Shown: positions 40,034 to 49,866, counted from the first letter of the stretch. The stretch is 64,000 bases of DNA from Bacteroidota bacterium (GCA_023437305.1 JAEZGN010000004.1:124001-188000); one strand, 5' to 3'. Notes: generated by a model from the sequence alone, not told the origin. Program-made: numbers and translations.

Positions 40034-41446
40034 ATGATCAATGATTTCTTTCGCAGTAAAATAATAGAGAATTTCCCATTCGAACCAACAAGCCAACAAA
40101 ATGAAGCCTTGGAGAGGATCGTAAACTTCTTGTTTTTACAAAAAGAAGAGACTCTGTTTTTGTTGCGGGGATATGCAGGAACGGGAAAGTCATCCTTGCT
40201 GGGAGCCTTAGTGAAAACGATGACCGAGTTTAAGCAAAAAACAGTATTACTAGCACCTACGGGACGAGCAGCGAAAGTGTTTTCATCCTATGCCAGCCAT
40301 CCTGCTTTTACCATTCATAAGAAAATATACCGACAACAAAAGTATGCAGGAGACTTCGGAAGCTTTGGACTGATGGATAATCTACACAAAGACACGCTTT
40401 TTATTGTAGATGAAGCTTCTATGATCAGCAATAGTGGAATGGATGCATCCTTCTTTGGTACAGGGCATCTGCTCGATGATCTGATCCATTATGTCTATTC
40501 TGGCGAAAACTGTCGCTTATTGCTTATTGGCGATTCGGCACAGTTGCCTCCTGTTATGGAAGAAGACAGTCCTGCCCTACAAACGGCAGTACTCGAAGGC
40601 TACGGACTCGATGTTTATGAAGCTATGCTCTCACAGATAGTGCGACAAGCTGAAAGCTCGGGCATCCTTTATAATGCCACCAATATACGTAATCTGTTGA
40701 GCAAGGGAGAAACCGGAGCATATCCCAAGCTTCACCTTGATAGTTTTAACGATATTGTACGCATCAACGGAGAAGACCTTATCGATGAGATATCCGCATC
40801 TTATGACAAAGAGGGACTGGACAATACGATGATTGTGTCCCGCTCCAATAAGCGATGCAACATCTATAATCAGGGGGTGCGCAACAGGATTCTATACAGA
40901 GAGGAAGAATTATCGGCGGGAGATATGCTGATGATCACCAAAAACAATTATTATTGGACAGAAAACATAGAAGGGATTGATTTCTTAGCGAATGGCGAAA
41001 TAGTAGAAGTACTTCGTGTTCGCCGTGAACAAGAATTGTATGGATTCCGCTTTTGCGATGTCTTGGCACGAAGCCTCGATTATGATATAGAGTTCGAAAT
41101 CAAGATACTTATGGATACGCTTTACTCTGATGTTTCGGGTTTACCTCGTGAGCGTGCAGAAGAATTATTCCTAAATATATTAGAAGATTACTCCGACATA
41201 TCTACAAAGGCTGGGAAAATGAAAAAGCTGAAAACCGACCCTTTCTATAATGCTGTACAAGTAAAATTTGCCTATGCTGTCACCTGCCATAAAGCACAGG
41301 GGGGTGAGTGGAGTACTGTCTTTCTTGATTTAGGCTATATTTCGGAAGAGCATTTAGGAATAAACTTTTATCGCTGGCTATATACGGCAATTACCCGAGC
41401 CGGGAAGAAACTGTACTTAGTAAATCTTCCCGACGAGTTTGTATAA
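40034..41446 (+). CDS. RecD-like ATP-dependent DNA helicase (SF1)
   Basis: A 470-residue superfamily 1B helicase. Walker A LRGYAGTGKSSLL is at residues 44-56, Walker B LFIVDEASMIS near 121-131, and motif III LLLIGDSAQLPPV at about 160-172. The UvrD_C-2 domain near the end has VTCHKAQGGEWSTV, and LYTAITRAGKKL follows. It lacks long N-terminal extensions and so resembles the stand-alone RecD2/Dda-like helicases of Bacteroidetes. Likely functions are repair or replication restart. The start chosen at 40,034 gives a normal length; the in-frame sequence upstream overlaps the promoter of the divergent gene. Confidence 0.88.
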   Translation: MINDFFRSKIIENFPFEPTSQQNEALERIVNFLFLQKEETLFLLRGYAGTGKSSLLGALVKTMTEFKQKTVLLAPTGRAAKVFSSYASHPAFTIHKKIYRQQKYAGDFGSFGLMDNLHKDTLFIVDEASMISNSGMDASFFGTGHLLDDLIHYVYSGENCRLLLIGDSAQLPPVMEEDSPALQTAVLEGYGLDVYEAMLSQIVRQAESSGILYNATNIRNLLSKGETGAYPKLHLDSFNDIVRINGEDLIDEISASYDKEGLDNTMIVSRSNKRCNIYNQGVRNRILYREEELSAGDMLMITKNNYYWTENIEGIDFLANGEIVEVLRVRREQELYGFRFCDVLARSLDYDIEFEIKILMDTLYSDVSGLPRERAEELFLNILEDYSDISTKAGKMKKLKTDPFYNAVQVKFAYAVTCHKAQGGEWSTVFLDLGYISEEHLGINFYRWLYTAITRAGKKLYLVNLPDEFV

Positions 41447-41467
41447 GATAAAGTGATATTTAAAAGG

Positions 41468-42433
41468 CTATCCTCCAAAGTTAGCTTTTATATAATCCAT
41501 TAAGTCGAAGTCTTTTTTCAATTCGGATTTGCCGATTTCTACCTCACCTGTATTTATTATCAGGTTGTCTTTGCCTATGATCAGCTTATCAATAAATGAG
41601 CATATTTCATTTATATTCTCTTTCATCGGACGTTCGGCTATTTCATGTGCAGCATTTTCTACTTTGTAGAAATAATATGGAGTATTCAATTCTTGGAGCT
41701 GTTTTGCAATATGTTTCGAACCATACAGCCCAACCTGAAGCATTTCTGTTTTATCAAATGGAACATTTCTGTCGGCATCTCCGTGAAACATCTGTATAGG
41801 CGATGGTGCTGTTTGCCATTTCAAGTCTCCACTTGTACTAAATATGGCTCCGGCAAAAGCAATTGTTCCGGCATAATTGAATCCTTGAGGAAGCCTCTCC
41901 GTAAGCTTACTCTTATTGCATATTGCATATTCTCCGTGCAGAACGGCAACAGCTCCGGCACTCGAACCATTCGTAATAATTTCATCTTTTTCGATATTCC
42001 AATCGTCAGCATGATTATATACAAAGGTTGTTGCATCAAAAAGATCTTCTACAGCCATTGTTATACTATTGGTCAATAATGCAGCAAACCGCATTGGATC
42101 TATCTGCGAGCCATCCCCTATATTTTTCATCCCCAGTCGATAGTCAATGGATACAACTTGATATCCTTTTTCTACCAACTTATGAAAATAGTCCACATAC
42201 TGTTCTCCGTCACGTTCACCGGCTGCAAAACCGCCTCCGAACATAAAAACAATACAAGGAGTAACCTTTACAGCTACTGCTTCATCATCTTTAAGATAGT
42301 ATCTATCTAGTTTCAACGAGTTACCATCTTTTACAGAATACACGTACGTCTGCTTGTCAATATATTCATCAGCAAACAATGAAATAGAGACAAATAGCGA
42401 AACAAGTAATGATGTTATTATTCTCTTTCCCAT
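41468..42433 (-). CDS. Exported alpha/beta hydrolase (esterase-like)
   Basis: A 321-residue exported hydrolase with signal peptide MGKRIITSLLVSLFVSISLFA. The oxyanion loop is FMFGGGFAAGE (about residue 63-73), the nucleophile motif GSSAGA (Ser near 157), the acid DADRNVPF (near 216-223), and the histidine AAHE (near 258). The HGGG-like loop plus GxSxG order is as in BD-FAE and hormone-sensitive lipase-type esterases. The substrate is unknown. The 3' end of the helicase gene faces it (22-bp gap). Confidence 0.8.
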   Translation of the reverse strand: MGKRIITSLLVSLFVSISLFADEYIDKQTYVYSVKDGNSLKLDRYYLKDDEAVAVKVTPCIVFMFGGGFAAGERDGEQYVDYFHKLVEKGYQVVSIDYRLGMKNIGDGSQIDPMRFAALLTNSITMAVEDLFDATTFVYNHADDWNIEKDEIITNGSSAGAVAVLHGEYAICNKSKLTERLPQGFNYAGTIAFAGAIFSTSGDLKWQTAPSPIQMFHGDADRNVPFDKTEMLQVGLYGSKHIAKQLQELNTPYYFYKVENAAHEIAERPMKENINEICSFIDKLIIGKDNLIINTGEVEIGKSELKKDFDLMDYIKANFGG

Positions 42434-42444
42434 AATCTACAAAT

Positions 42445-43452
42445 TCAATGAGTTATTTTATATAATAATTCTTTCAGTAATTCCCCGTCAGGGGCAGAGT
42501 TGTTGTCAACACCTTTTGATTTGGCATCGTATATACGTAACAAGCCAATAATTTCCATGCATTTAAACGCATTATAATTCTTCAAGGCAATAACGTAGTC
42601 TTTAGCCTGATAGGGATTTCTAAGTCCAAGTTCAGTTGCAAGCCCTTGCTCTGTTTTATTTTTTGCCCAATAGCAAATCATCAGGTTGCTGAAAAAGTTA
42701 AAGAGCACCGACATGGTCATAATCATCGGATTGTTCTTCGGATTCTTTTCGAAATAGTCGGCAATCTGATTTACCTTAAATATGTTTTTATTTATAATTG
42801 CATTTAGCAATTCAAAATTATTAAAATCTTTACTGATACCTATATTTTCTTCAATAAGGTCTGCCGTAATACGCATCTGCCCGGGCGGTATAGCTATTAA
42901 CAGCTTTGCGATCTCATTCGTAAGTTTACTCAAATCATTCCCCAGATAGTCGGACAGCATCTGTGCAGATTTCTGGTCGATACTCAAACCTTTTGATAAT
43001 ATATAGGAAGTAATAAATGCCGGAATCTTATACTCCGGTATTTTTTTCGACTCAAAAATGGCTCCGTTTTTGTCTATCTCGGCATATAGCTTTTTGCGTT
43101 TATCAAGAGAGCCTCCTTTATAATTGAGAACAAGTATAGTCGACTGGAGCGGATTCTTTACGTATACCTCCAACTCCTCTATCTTGCTTAGGTTTTGAGC
43201 TTCTTTGATTACAATGAGCTGATGATCCGACATCATCGGGTAACTACGAGCCATTGTTATGACAGCTGTAACATTCGTTTCCATCCCATACAGTATGCTC
43301 TGATTGAAATCGCGTTCCTCTTCAGGCAAAACGGATTCAGTCAACATATTCGTAAGCTCATCTATATAATAAGGTTCATCACCCATAAAAAGATATACAG
43401 GTCTGTACTTTCGTGCTTTAATCTCTGTAACTATCTGCTCAAATGTTACCAT
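42445..43452 (-). CDS. holA: DNA polymerase III subunit delta
   Basis: A 335-residue clamp-loader subunit. The N-terminal fragment RPVYLFMGDEPYYIDELTNML (residues 17-37) is the HolA hallmark, and SYPMMSDHQLIVIKEAQNL follows. The C-terminal part carries the third-domain motif YQAKDYVIALKNYNAFKCMEII. Delta opens the beta clamp. It overlaps amn by 7 bp and is the last gene of that operon; the convergent hydrolase gene is only 11 bp away. Confidence 0.9.
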   Translation of the reverse strand: MVTFEQIVTEIKARKYRPVYLFMGDEPYYIDELTNMLTESVLPEEERDFNQSILYGMETNVTAVITMARSYPMMSDHQLIVIKEAQNLSKIEELEVYVKNPLQSTILVLNYKGGSLDKRKKLYAEIDKNGAIFESKKIPEYKIPAFITSYILSKGLSIDQKSAQMLSDYLGNDLSKLTNEIAKLLIAIPPGQMRITADLIEENIGISKDFNNFELLNAIINKNIFKVNQIADYFEKNPKNNPMIMTMSVLFNFFSNLMICYWAKNKTEQGLATELGLRNPYQAKDYVIALKNYNAFKCMEIIGLLRIYDAKSKGVDNNSAPDGELLKELLYKITH

Positions 43453-44225
43453 GTTTCGAAGCGTAGGTGTTTTACTGTTTCTCCGTTATTAATTAAAGTC
43501 ATTAGCGATTCGATACCCACTATGACATGTTCTTCTACAAAATTCTGTGTGACAATGTTATCACTTTTTTCGGTTTTTACACCATCAGAAATCATTGGCT
43601 GATCCGACACCAAGAGTAATGCTCCTGTCGGTATCTGATTTGCAAAGCCGCAAGTAAACAGTGTTGCGGTTTCCATATCTACAGCCATCGTTCGTATCTG
43701 AAGAAGATACTCCTTAAACTTATCATCGTGTTCCCATACTCGGCGGTTTGTAGTATATACCGTGCCTGTCCAGTAGTCCTTGTTATGGTTACGTATCGTG
43801 GAAGATACCGATCTCAAAAGGCTGAAAGCAGGTAGAGACGGCACTTCGGGAGGAAGATAATCGTTCGATGTTCCTTCGCCTCTGATAGCTGCTATCGGTA
43901 ATATATAGTCACCTAAATTATTATGCTTTTTCAGACCTCCACACTTTCCAAGAAAAAGCACGGCTTCTGGCTCTACAGCACTCAACAGATCCATTATAGT
44001 AGCAGCATTGGCGCTACCCATACCAAAATTTATAATTGTAATTCCTTCTGCCGAGGCATTTGGCATATTGCCATCCAATCCTAAAATAGGAACATTAAAG
44101 TGATGAGCAAAAACTTCTACATATTTGGCAAAGTTGGTCAATAATATATGTTTGGTAAATTGTTCGAGCGGTCTTTTCGTATAGCGTGGTAGCCAATTTG
44201 CTACTATTTCTTGTTTTGTTTTCAT
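43446..44225 (-). CDS. amn: AMP nucleosidase
   Basis: A 259-residue enzyme of the short Bacteroidetes AMP nucleosidase type (nucleoside phosphorylase fold), which hydrolyses AMP to adenine and ribose 5-phosphate. Motifs: NFGMGSANAATIMDLL (residues 66-81), LFLGKCGGLKKHNNLGDYILP (91-111), and VDMETATLFTCG near 187-198 with the ribose-binding Met-Glu. The long E. coli-type N-terminal domain is absent, as expected for this group. Operon with holA. Confidence 0.88.
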   Translation of the reverse strand: MKTKQEIVANWLPRYTKRPLEQFTKHILLTNFAKYVEVFAHHFNVPILGLDGNMPNASAEGITIINFGMGSANAATIMDLLSAVEPEAVLFLGKCGGLKKHNNLGDYILPIAAIRGEGTSNDYLPPEVPSLPAFSLLRSVSSTIRNHNKDYWTGTVYTTNRRVWEHDDKFKEYLLQIRTMAVDMETATLFTCGFANQIPTGALLLVSDQPMISDGVKTEKSDNIVTQNFVEEHVIVGIESLMTLINNGETVKHLRFETW

Positions 44226-44291
44226 ATAAATTCTACTTTTGTTCTTCTAATAAACAAGCACTATCCCTTATTGTTTGATATGCGGATTTAA

Positions 44292-44299
44292 CAAAGGTA
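44292..44299 (-). promoter_or_regulatory. -7 box of amn-holA
   Basis: TACCTTTG on the minus strand, 67 bp upstream of the amn start; close to the divergent gene at 44,304. Confidence 0.55.
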
Positions 44300-44303
44300 G
44301 CAA

Positions 44304-44753
44304 ATGTTGGAGTTAAATTTACCGTCCTTCGATATAAATGTAAAAAAGATAGATGGAAAATTCTCTATCCTAGACCCTTTACGACGTAAGTTTGTTGCCT
44401 TAACTCCAGAGGAGTGGGTAAGACAACATTTTGTTAACTTTTTGTTAAAGGAAAAAGGTTATCCTGCTGCGTTGATAGCGAACGAAATTCAGATTGATCT
44501 TAACAAGCTAAAAAAACGCTGCGATTCGGTAGTGTATAACCGTGACTTATCTCCCCTAATGATTATAGAATATAAGGCACCGGATGTAGAGATTACACAA
44601 CAAGTCTTCGATCAGATTGTAAGATATAACATCGTACTGAAAGTTAAATACCTGATTGTATCCAATGGATTGAATCATTACTGCTGCATAATGGACTATG
44701 AGAAGCAGTCATTCAATTACCTATCAGATATCCCTAACTACACTGATTTATAA
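44304..44753 (+). CDS. Stand-alone HsdR_N-type protein
   Basis: A 149-residue protein consisting only of the type I restriction enzyme R N-terminal-like domain (HSDR_N_2). It has the PD-(D/E)xK arrangement: acidic residues in KKRCDSVVYN then LMIIEYKAPDV (Glu-x-Lys) around 88-98. No helicase portion follows and no methylase or specificity gene is adjacent, so it is not a restriction system. It is a commonly conserved single gene in Bacteroidales; its function is unknown. Confidence 0.78.
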   Translation: MLELNLPSFDINVKKIDGKFSILDPLRRKFVALTPEEWVRQHFVNFLLKEKGYPAALIANEIQIDLNKLKKRCDSVVYNRDLSPLMIIEYKAPDVEITQQVFDQIVRYNIVLKVKYLIVSNGLNHYCCIMDYEKQSFNYLSDIPNYTDL

Positions 44754-44943
44754 TAAACCTCAAACCACATCTTAAATCAACATTTCTAGCTTAAAAGCAG
44801 TTGGTATCCATCTCTCATTGTCACAAAAATGTGATAAAATGTTATAATTTCTCTTGTTGAATAAGATTGACAATAAGCAAAGCTTTTTGATTCTTCAATA
44901 ATATTAATTTTGAAGGGTGATAGTTTATTATGGAAATCAAAGG

Positions 44944-47310
44944 ATGAAGCCTACCCTTGCTTTAGTTGTTTTTGTGTTATTTTTATACCCATGTGAGGTC
45001 TTTTCCCAATACCTTAAAGGTTTTGTCAAAAATTCCTCAGGAGTCGCTGTCCCATATACTTCTATCTATATAGAAGAAGAAAAAAGAGGATTCCTGACCA
45101 ACAATGAGGGATTATTCCAAATCAATCTTGCAGCGGGAAACTACACTTTTGTTTATAAACAGATAGGATACAAAACCCAGAAACAATCTGTTTCTATTCA
45201 AAAAAATAAAGCGTGTGAAGTAGAGATTACACTCATACCATACACATTCTATGAATATCAAAATACTGACAGGAAAATAGAACTGACTGGAAACGATATA
45301 CTAAATAAAGCAGCAAGAAAAGCGGAATCTTATACATCGTACCGTGCTGATGCCTACATCAAAGGTAACTTAACATTAACCAGAATAACAGAGCTCACCA
45401 ATACAGTTGTAAAGAAAATAGAGAATGTAAATGTCTCCGACCTCGAGAATAAGATCATACATCAGGAAATCAATTGTGCATTAAAATATACAGCTCCCAA
45501 TAACTACGAAATTCAGGTAAATGGATACGCCGGAAATATCGCTGATGCGATGAATACAAGAGGAGCGATCGGGCTTCTGAGTGAATCTTTATTCTCCGAT
45601 TGGTTCAATGGCAGTATTTCCCCCTTAGGGAAGAGAGTATCCTCCTATTATAAGTTGAAGTATAAAGGCTATTACTTGGAAGATGGCAAAGTCATCAACA
45701 AGATAGAAGTTGTTCCACGATATGATGATTACAAATTACTGAATGGCGACTTGTATATAACAGATGAGGGTAATATAACCTGCGTCAAATTGTATAGAAA
45801 ATTCCAAGGTCTGGAAACAGTTAATCAAATTACATATCAGACAATTGATGGCCACCCGAACCTCCCTATTACCTATCAAACCGATATAAGCATCAATATA
45901 TTAGGAAACAAAGGAAACGTTACATATCTGACATCTCTAAAGTACAACAAGATAGATAATAGCGAAGATAATCTAATAATCAAAGGAGATCCACAGTCCA
46001 AAACAAATGACAAAATAACATTTAACAAAGATGCTTATTCTCAAGACTCCACATTTTGGGATAGTATAAGAATGTTTCCTGTACATACAGAGCGATTGGA
46101 GATTCTCGATCGCTTTAAGCTAAAAGAAAGAATAGCCTCTAAGCCTTGGTATGGAAAGGCTTTGCTGGGAGATTATTTTTTAGGAAATGACTCTAGTAAG
46201 TTGTCATTGAGATATGGTGGTGTAAAAATGATATTCAGAGATTATAACTATGTGGATGGTTTCTGGCTGGGAAATCGCTTTTATCTCAAATCGCAAATAG
46301 ATAAGGATCAACAGCTCGAAATCAGCCCTTACATATACTATACGACAGCAAGGCATCGGCTTATAGGGGGAAGCGACTTTACGTATAATTACCTGCCCGA
46401 AAGAGCAGGAAAACTAAAGCTCTCCATCGGCTCCCATACTGCTGATTTCAATAGCTTAAGCATAACACGATATAATAACTATTTCAGTTCTTTGTTTCTA
46501 GGCAAAAACTATAATTCTTTCTATCAAAAGGATTATATCTCAGTAGATAATGACATAGATCTCACAAAGAAGCTAAAGTTAACAGTCGGGCTTGGAATAG
46601 AAAGACGGGCAGGATTAGAAAACAATACAGATTTTACGATTATAAAAAGAGACAATATCACACCTAATATAAAACCCGATAAGCGTTTCGACAGAACATA
46701 TTATTCTGTAGGACTCTCTTATGTTCCGTATGCAAACTATACAATTCAGAATAATGAATCGCCCCTTGTTTTTCATCTTCAGTATGAAGAGGGTTTCTCT
46801 TCTTGGCAAACGAACAACTCACAATATCGAAAAATAAAAGGCGGTGCTGTGCAAAATATCCGATTGAATTATTTCGACAAACTAGACTATAAGTTTGAGG
46901 CAGGGGCTTTTGTAGGTCCTAGAAAAAATTTGCACTTTGCCGATTACCAATTTTATGGTGCGCCCGACCTTGTCTTCAACTTGGGATCGTTGTTCGATTC
47001 ATTTCTTTTGCTCGATAATTATGAATTGCAGGCAAACCATTACTGGGTTACACTTTCATTCAATTATGCCAGTCAATATTTTTTACTCAAACGCCTCTCA
47101 TTTCTACAAGGGAAACCATTTTTTGAAGGACTGCACTTTAAGACATTATATACTCCCGATATAAAGTTTTATTCAGAGATCGGTTATTCAATAAATATTA
47201 CAAGACTGTTTGGGATGGGAGTATTCTCTTCTTTCAACAACTTCGATTACAAAGCAGCAGGAGTCAGATTTTCTTTAAATCTTCAGTCTCTCCTATTATT
47301 GAAAGATTAA
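44944..47310 (+). CDS. Outer-membrane DUF5686/carboxypeptidase-regulatory-like protein, 788 aa
   Basis: A 788-residue exported protein. A signal peptide ends around VFSQ. Residues 22-105 form a CarboxypepD_reg-like Ig-type domain (LKGFVKNSSGVAVPYTSIYIEEEKRGFLTNNEG), the kind often found before TonB receptors. The rest is a DUF5686-type beta barrel with aromatic-rich strands to the end (VRFSLNLQSLLLLKD). No TonB box or plug domain is seen, so it is not a standard receptor. ATG 44,944 fits the signal peptide and lies 32 bp after a -7 box TAATTTTG (44905-44912). Confidence 0.8.
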   Translation: MKPTLALVVFVLFLYPCEVFSQYLKGFVKNSSGVAVPYTSIYIEEEKRGFLTNNEGLFQINLAAGNYTFVYKQIGYKTQKQSVSIQKNKACEVEITLIPYTFYEYQNTDRKIELTGNDILNKAARKAESYTSYRADAYIKGNLTLTRITELTNTVVKKIENVNVSDLENKIIHQEINCALKYTAPNNYEIQVNGYAGNIADAMNTRGAIGLLSESLFSDWFNGSISPLGKRVSSYYKLKYKGYYLEDGKVINKIEVVPRYDDYKLLNGDLYITDEGNITCVKLYRKFQGLETVNQITYQTIDGHPNLPITYQTDISINILGNKGNVTYLTSLKYNKIDNSEDNLIIKGDPQSKTNDKITFNKDAYSQDSTFWDSIRMFPVHTERLEILDRFKLKERIASKPWYGKALLGDYFLGNDSSKLSLRYGGVKMIFRDYNYVDGFWLGNRFYLKSQIDKDQQLEISPYIYYTTARHRLIGGSDFTYNYLPERAGKLKLSIGSHTADFNSLSITRYNNYFSSLFLGKNYNSFYQKDYISVDNDIDLTKKLKLTVGLGIERRAGLENNTDFTIIKRDNITPNIKPDKRFDRTYYSVGLSYVPYANYTIQNNESPLVFHLQYEEGFSSWQTNNSQYRKIKGGAVQNIRLNYFDKLDYKFEAGAFVGPRKNLHFADYQFYGAPDLVFNLGSLFDSFLLLDNYELQANHYWVTLSFNYASQYFLLKRLSFLQGKPFFEGLHFKTLYTPDIKFYSEIGYSINITRLFGMGVFSSFNNFDYKAAGVRFSLNLQSLLLLKD

Positions 47311-47368
47311 TCACTTCAGGTATGTATATAAAAAGCAAAAGAGTCACATTTTCATGTAACTCTTTTTG

Positions 47369-47442
47369 CTCTTCCTCTTGGACTTGAACCAAGGACCCTC
47401 TGATTAACAGTCAGATGCTCTAACCGACTGAGCTAAGGAAGA
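47369..47442 (-). tRNA. tRNA-Asn (GTT)
   Basis: 74 nt, reads TCTTCCT-TA-GCTC... on the minus strand. The acceptor stem pairs TCTTCCT/AGGAAGA; anticodon GTT lies in loop CTGTTAA; T loop TTCAAGT. No CCA is encoded. It is identical to the next tRNA. Confidence 0.95.
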
Positions 47443-47474
47443 ATGTACTTTTGGAAGAAATCTTGTTTATTTTG

Positions 47475-47548
47475 CTCTTCCTCTTGGACTTGAACCAAGG
47501 ACCCTCTGATTAACAGTCAGATGCTCTAACCGACTGAGCTAAGGAAGA
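47475..47548 (-). tRNA. tRNA-Asn (GTT), second identical copy
   Basis: 74 nt, identical to the copy at 47369-47442 including acceptor stem and anticodon loop. The two are separated by 32 bp of AT-rich spacer and probably transcribed together from the -7 box at 47574. Confidence 0.95.
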
Positions 47549-47573
47549 GTGTTTGTTTCTCTCAAAAGTGACG

Positions 47574-47581
47574 CAAAAATA
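47574..47581 (-). promoter_or_regulatory. -7 box of the tRNA-Asn pair
   Basis: TATTTTTG on the minus strand, 26 bp upstream of the second tRNA copy. Fits TAnnTTTG. Confidence 0.5.
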
Positions 47582-47604
47582 GACCTTATTTCTGAATTAT
47601 GCAA

Positions 47605-47612
47605 TATCTTTG
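47605..47612 (+). promoter_or_regulatory. -7 box of the PfkB kinase gene
   Basis: TATCTTTG, 20 bp upstream of the ATG at 47,632. The box rules out the longer reading frame starting at 47,599. Confidence 0.6.
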
Positions 47613-47631
47613 CAAAAAAAAACGAAGAAGA

Positions 47632-48618
47632 ATGGCAAAAGTATTAGGAATGGGCAATGCATTAGTGGATGTTTTGGCAATTATAGAAGACGATAAGACG
47701 TTAGAACTCCTTGAACTACCGAAAGGTAGCATGCAGCTTATAGATGACAAAAAGTTTGAAACGTTATCGGGCGAAATAAATAAATTAAAAAAGAATATTA
47801 TATCAGGTGGTTCGGCATCGAATACAATTGTAGGATTAGCCCGTTTGGGAATCGAAACCGGCTTTATGGGAAAGGTAGGAAAAGACTTTTATGGAAACTT
47901 CTTCAAGGAGGATTTAAATAAATACAAAATCAAATCTCACCTGACCGAGGTTGATGAACCTTCGGGTGTTGCATCTACGTTCATCTCTAAGGACGGAGAG
48001 CGTACTTTTGGCACATACTTAGGTGCTGCTGCCCTATTGGATGCAGAAGAGCTTAAAACAGCCGATTTTGAAGGTTATAAGTATTTCTATATTGAGGGTT
48101 ATCTGGTACAAAGCCATGCGCTGATCCGTAGAGCAATCGAATTAGCCAGAGAAGCCGGGGCAAAAGTTGTACTTGACCTTGCCAGTTATAATGTAGTGGA
48201 AGCAAACCGTCAATTTCTTCTAGATATCATCCCTACATATACAGACATCGTCTTTGCAAACGAAGAGGAAGCAAGGGCACTATTGGATGTAGAAGCTGAA
48301 GAAGCGGTCTCTTTGTTAGCTAAACAAACAGATATAGCTATAGTGAAAGTTGGAGACAAAGGATCGTGGATACAACAAGGAGACGAAAAGATATTTGTTC
48401 CCGCATACAAAGTAAACTGTGTAGATACAACGGGAGCAGGAGACCTATATGCAGCCGGATTTATATACGGGCTGATACAAAACTATTCACTTTTTATCAG
48501 TGGGCAAATAGGAACTCTATTGGCGGCATACGTAATTCAAAAGATAGGAGCTAAAGTGGGCGACAACGAGTGGAATGATATAGATGACAAGATCGAAAAA
48601 ATAAAGAACGTATTATAA
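47632..48618 (+). CDS. PfkB-family carbohydrate/nucleoside kinase (adenosine kinase-like)
   Basis: A 328-residue ribokinase-family enzyme. N-terminal MGNALVDVLA (6-15) and GGSASNTIVGLARLG form the sugar-binding part, and the DTTGAGDLYAAGFIYG motif near residue 265-280 carries the catalytic base Asp in the GAGD anion hole. The sequence is closest to the adenosine kinase-like PfkB proteins common in Bacteroidales; the true substrate cannot be told. Downstream is a perfect palindromic terminator. Confidence 0.85.
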   Translation: MAKVLGMGNALVDVLAIIEDDKTLELLELPKGSMQLIDDKKFETLSGEINKLKKNIISGGSASNTIVGLARLGIETGFMGKVGKDFYGNFFKEDLNKYKIKSHLTEVDEPSGVASTFISKDGERTFGTYLGAAALLDAEELKTADFEGYKYFYIEGYLVQSHALIRRAIELAREAGAKVVLDLASYNVVEANRQFLLDIIPTYTDIVFANEEEARALLDVEAEEAVSLLAKQTDIAIVKVGDKGSWIQQGDEKIFVPAYKVNCVDTTGAGDLYAAGFIYGLIQNYSLFISGQIGTLLAAYVIQKIGAKVGDNEWNDIDDKIEKIKNVL

Positions 48619-48640
48619 AATACTATTGAGTAACAAAAAA

Positions 48641-48668
48641 AGCCTGTTTGCAAACAGGCTTTTTTTAT
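48641..48668. terminator. Bidirectional terminator between kinase and TlpA-like genes
   Basis: AGCCTGTTTG/CAAACAGGCT is a perfect palindrome flanked by A tract on the left and T tract on the right, so it can stop transcription from both convergent genes. Confidence 0.85.
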
Positions 48669-48686
48669 TTATGATCGGCTCTTTTA

Positions 48687-49796
48687 TTATTTCAAGAGCT
48701 CTTCTATCTTTTTAGTTGCTTCTTCAGCATTCAGACCTCTGGCTAATATTTTACCATCTTTGTCTAACAACATCAAGTGAGGAATAGATGACACACCATA
48801 GATTGCAGCACCTTCACTATCCCAGAATTTAAGGTCTGAGATTTGAGGCCATGTAATATTCAGGTTCTTGATTCCTTTCACCCAGTCTTCATTTGTTTTA
48901 TCTAACGAAATACCTACTATCTCTACCCCTTTGGCACCGTATTGCTTATAAAGTTCTACAAGCTTTGGCATTTCGGCACGACATGGAGGACACCATGAAG
49001 CCCAGAAATCGACCAAAACATATTTTCCTTTACTTGCAAAATCCGCCAAAGCTATATCTTTTCCTTCCGGAGTTTTACCTTTTATATCGGTAAATGTTTT
49101 CCCTACAGACGTTGCATCAAGAGCTTTGGCTACTTTTTCTACTTTTTGAATTCTGTCTATAGACTTATATTCAGGTTTGATAGACGGAATAAGTTCATTA
49201 AGCTGTTCGGCAGAGAAACGATAAAAGTTTCGAGATAAGAAATAAACTCCCAATTGGTTTTGTATATTTTCTTTTACAAAGTCGAAAGTCTCTTTTGTCC
49301 AAACATTATATTTGTCTTCATACTGTTTTTCAAGTTCAGCTTTATTGCCTGTATTCGTTGAATCATCCCTCAATTTGGAAGAGATAGACATCATCTCATT
49401 TTCTATAGCTTGGCTCTTTGTATTAAATGCTTGGCAAGCATTATTCAAAGGAGTCCCTTTTACTGTAGAAATGCTATCCAGAGAAACTTCTATCTGTCCG
49501 GGTTCCACTACTACCAAAACAGGTCTATTCATATTGTCAGGTGCATCATCCAATGAAATGAAATGTATTTTTGCACCGTCTTTGGCTAGTCCTTTGAAAA
49601 CGAATTCTCCGTCAACAACATTTACTGTATCAACAGCTACCAGGTCTTTCCAATTCTCATCTAAAGTCTTTAGATATACTTGTTGTCCGTCATACGTACC
49701 ATTCGGCAATTTCCCCTTAATGGTAAAAGCATCTTTTTCTACACAAGATGTAGCAAATATCGCAATTGCTGCAAGAAACAAAATTATTTTCTTCAT
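48687..49796 (-). CDS. TlpA-like thioredoxin lipoprotein with DUF4369 domain, copy 1
   Basis: A 369-residue lipoprotein. A signal sequence ends at the lipobox IFATSC (lipidated Cys about residue 18). A DUF4369 domain follows (FTIKGKLPNGTYDGQQVYLKT), then a helical middle, and from about residue 240 an AhpC/TSA-TlpA thioredoxin fold with active site WASWCPPCRAEMP and cis-Pro SSIPH. It should act as a periplasmic thiol-disulfide oxidoreductase. ATG 49,796 was chosen over an upstream TTG. The next gene (49894-50979) is a paralogue with its own promoter. Confidence 0.88.
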   Translation of the reverse strand: MKKIILFLAAIAIFATSCVEKDAFTIKGKLPNGTYDGQQVYLKTLDENWKDLVAVDTVNVVDGEFVFKGLAKDGAKIHFISLDDAPDNMNRPVLVVVEPGQIEVSLDSISTVKGTPLNNACQAFNTKSQAIENEMMSISSKLRDDSTNTGNKAELEKQYEDKYNVWTKETFDFVKENIQNQLGVYFLSRNFYRFSAEQLNELIPSIKPEYKSIDRIQKVEKVAKALDATSVGKTFTDIKGKTPEGKDIALADFASKGKYVLVDFWASWCPPCRAEMPKLVELYKQYGAKGVEIVGISLDKTNEDWVKGIKNLNITWPQISDLKFWDSEGAAIYGVSSIPHLMLLDKDGKILARGLNAEEATKKIEELLK

Positions 49797-49858
49797 TCTC
49801 AATCAAAATAGTGGTTAATAAATAGTATATCTTAATTTTCTAAGAGTTACGTTTAAAA

Positions 49859-49866
49859 CAAAGATA
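49859..49866 (-). promoter_or_regulatory. -7 box of TlpA-like copy 1
   Basis: TATCTTTG on the minus strand about 63 bp upstream of the start codon, so copy 1 is not dependent on copy 2. Confidence 0.55.

Noticed and set aside
44304..44753. Type I restriction system
   Set aside because: Only an HsdR N-terminal-like domain is encoded; no helicase portion, methylase or specificity gene is adjacent.
47369..47548. tRNA-Asn pair as the ICE attachment site
   Set aside because: The tRNAs lie 9 kb inside the chromosomal part, both are complete, and no ICE-type sequence adjoins them.
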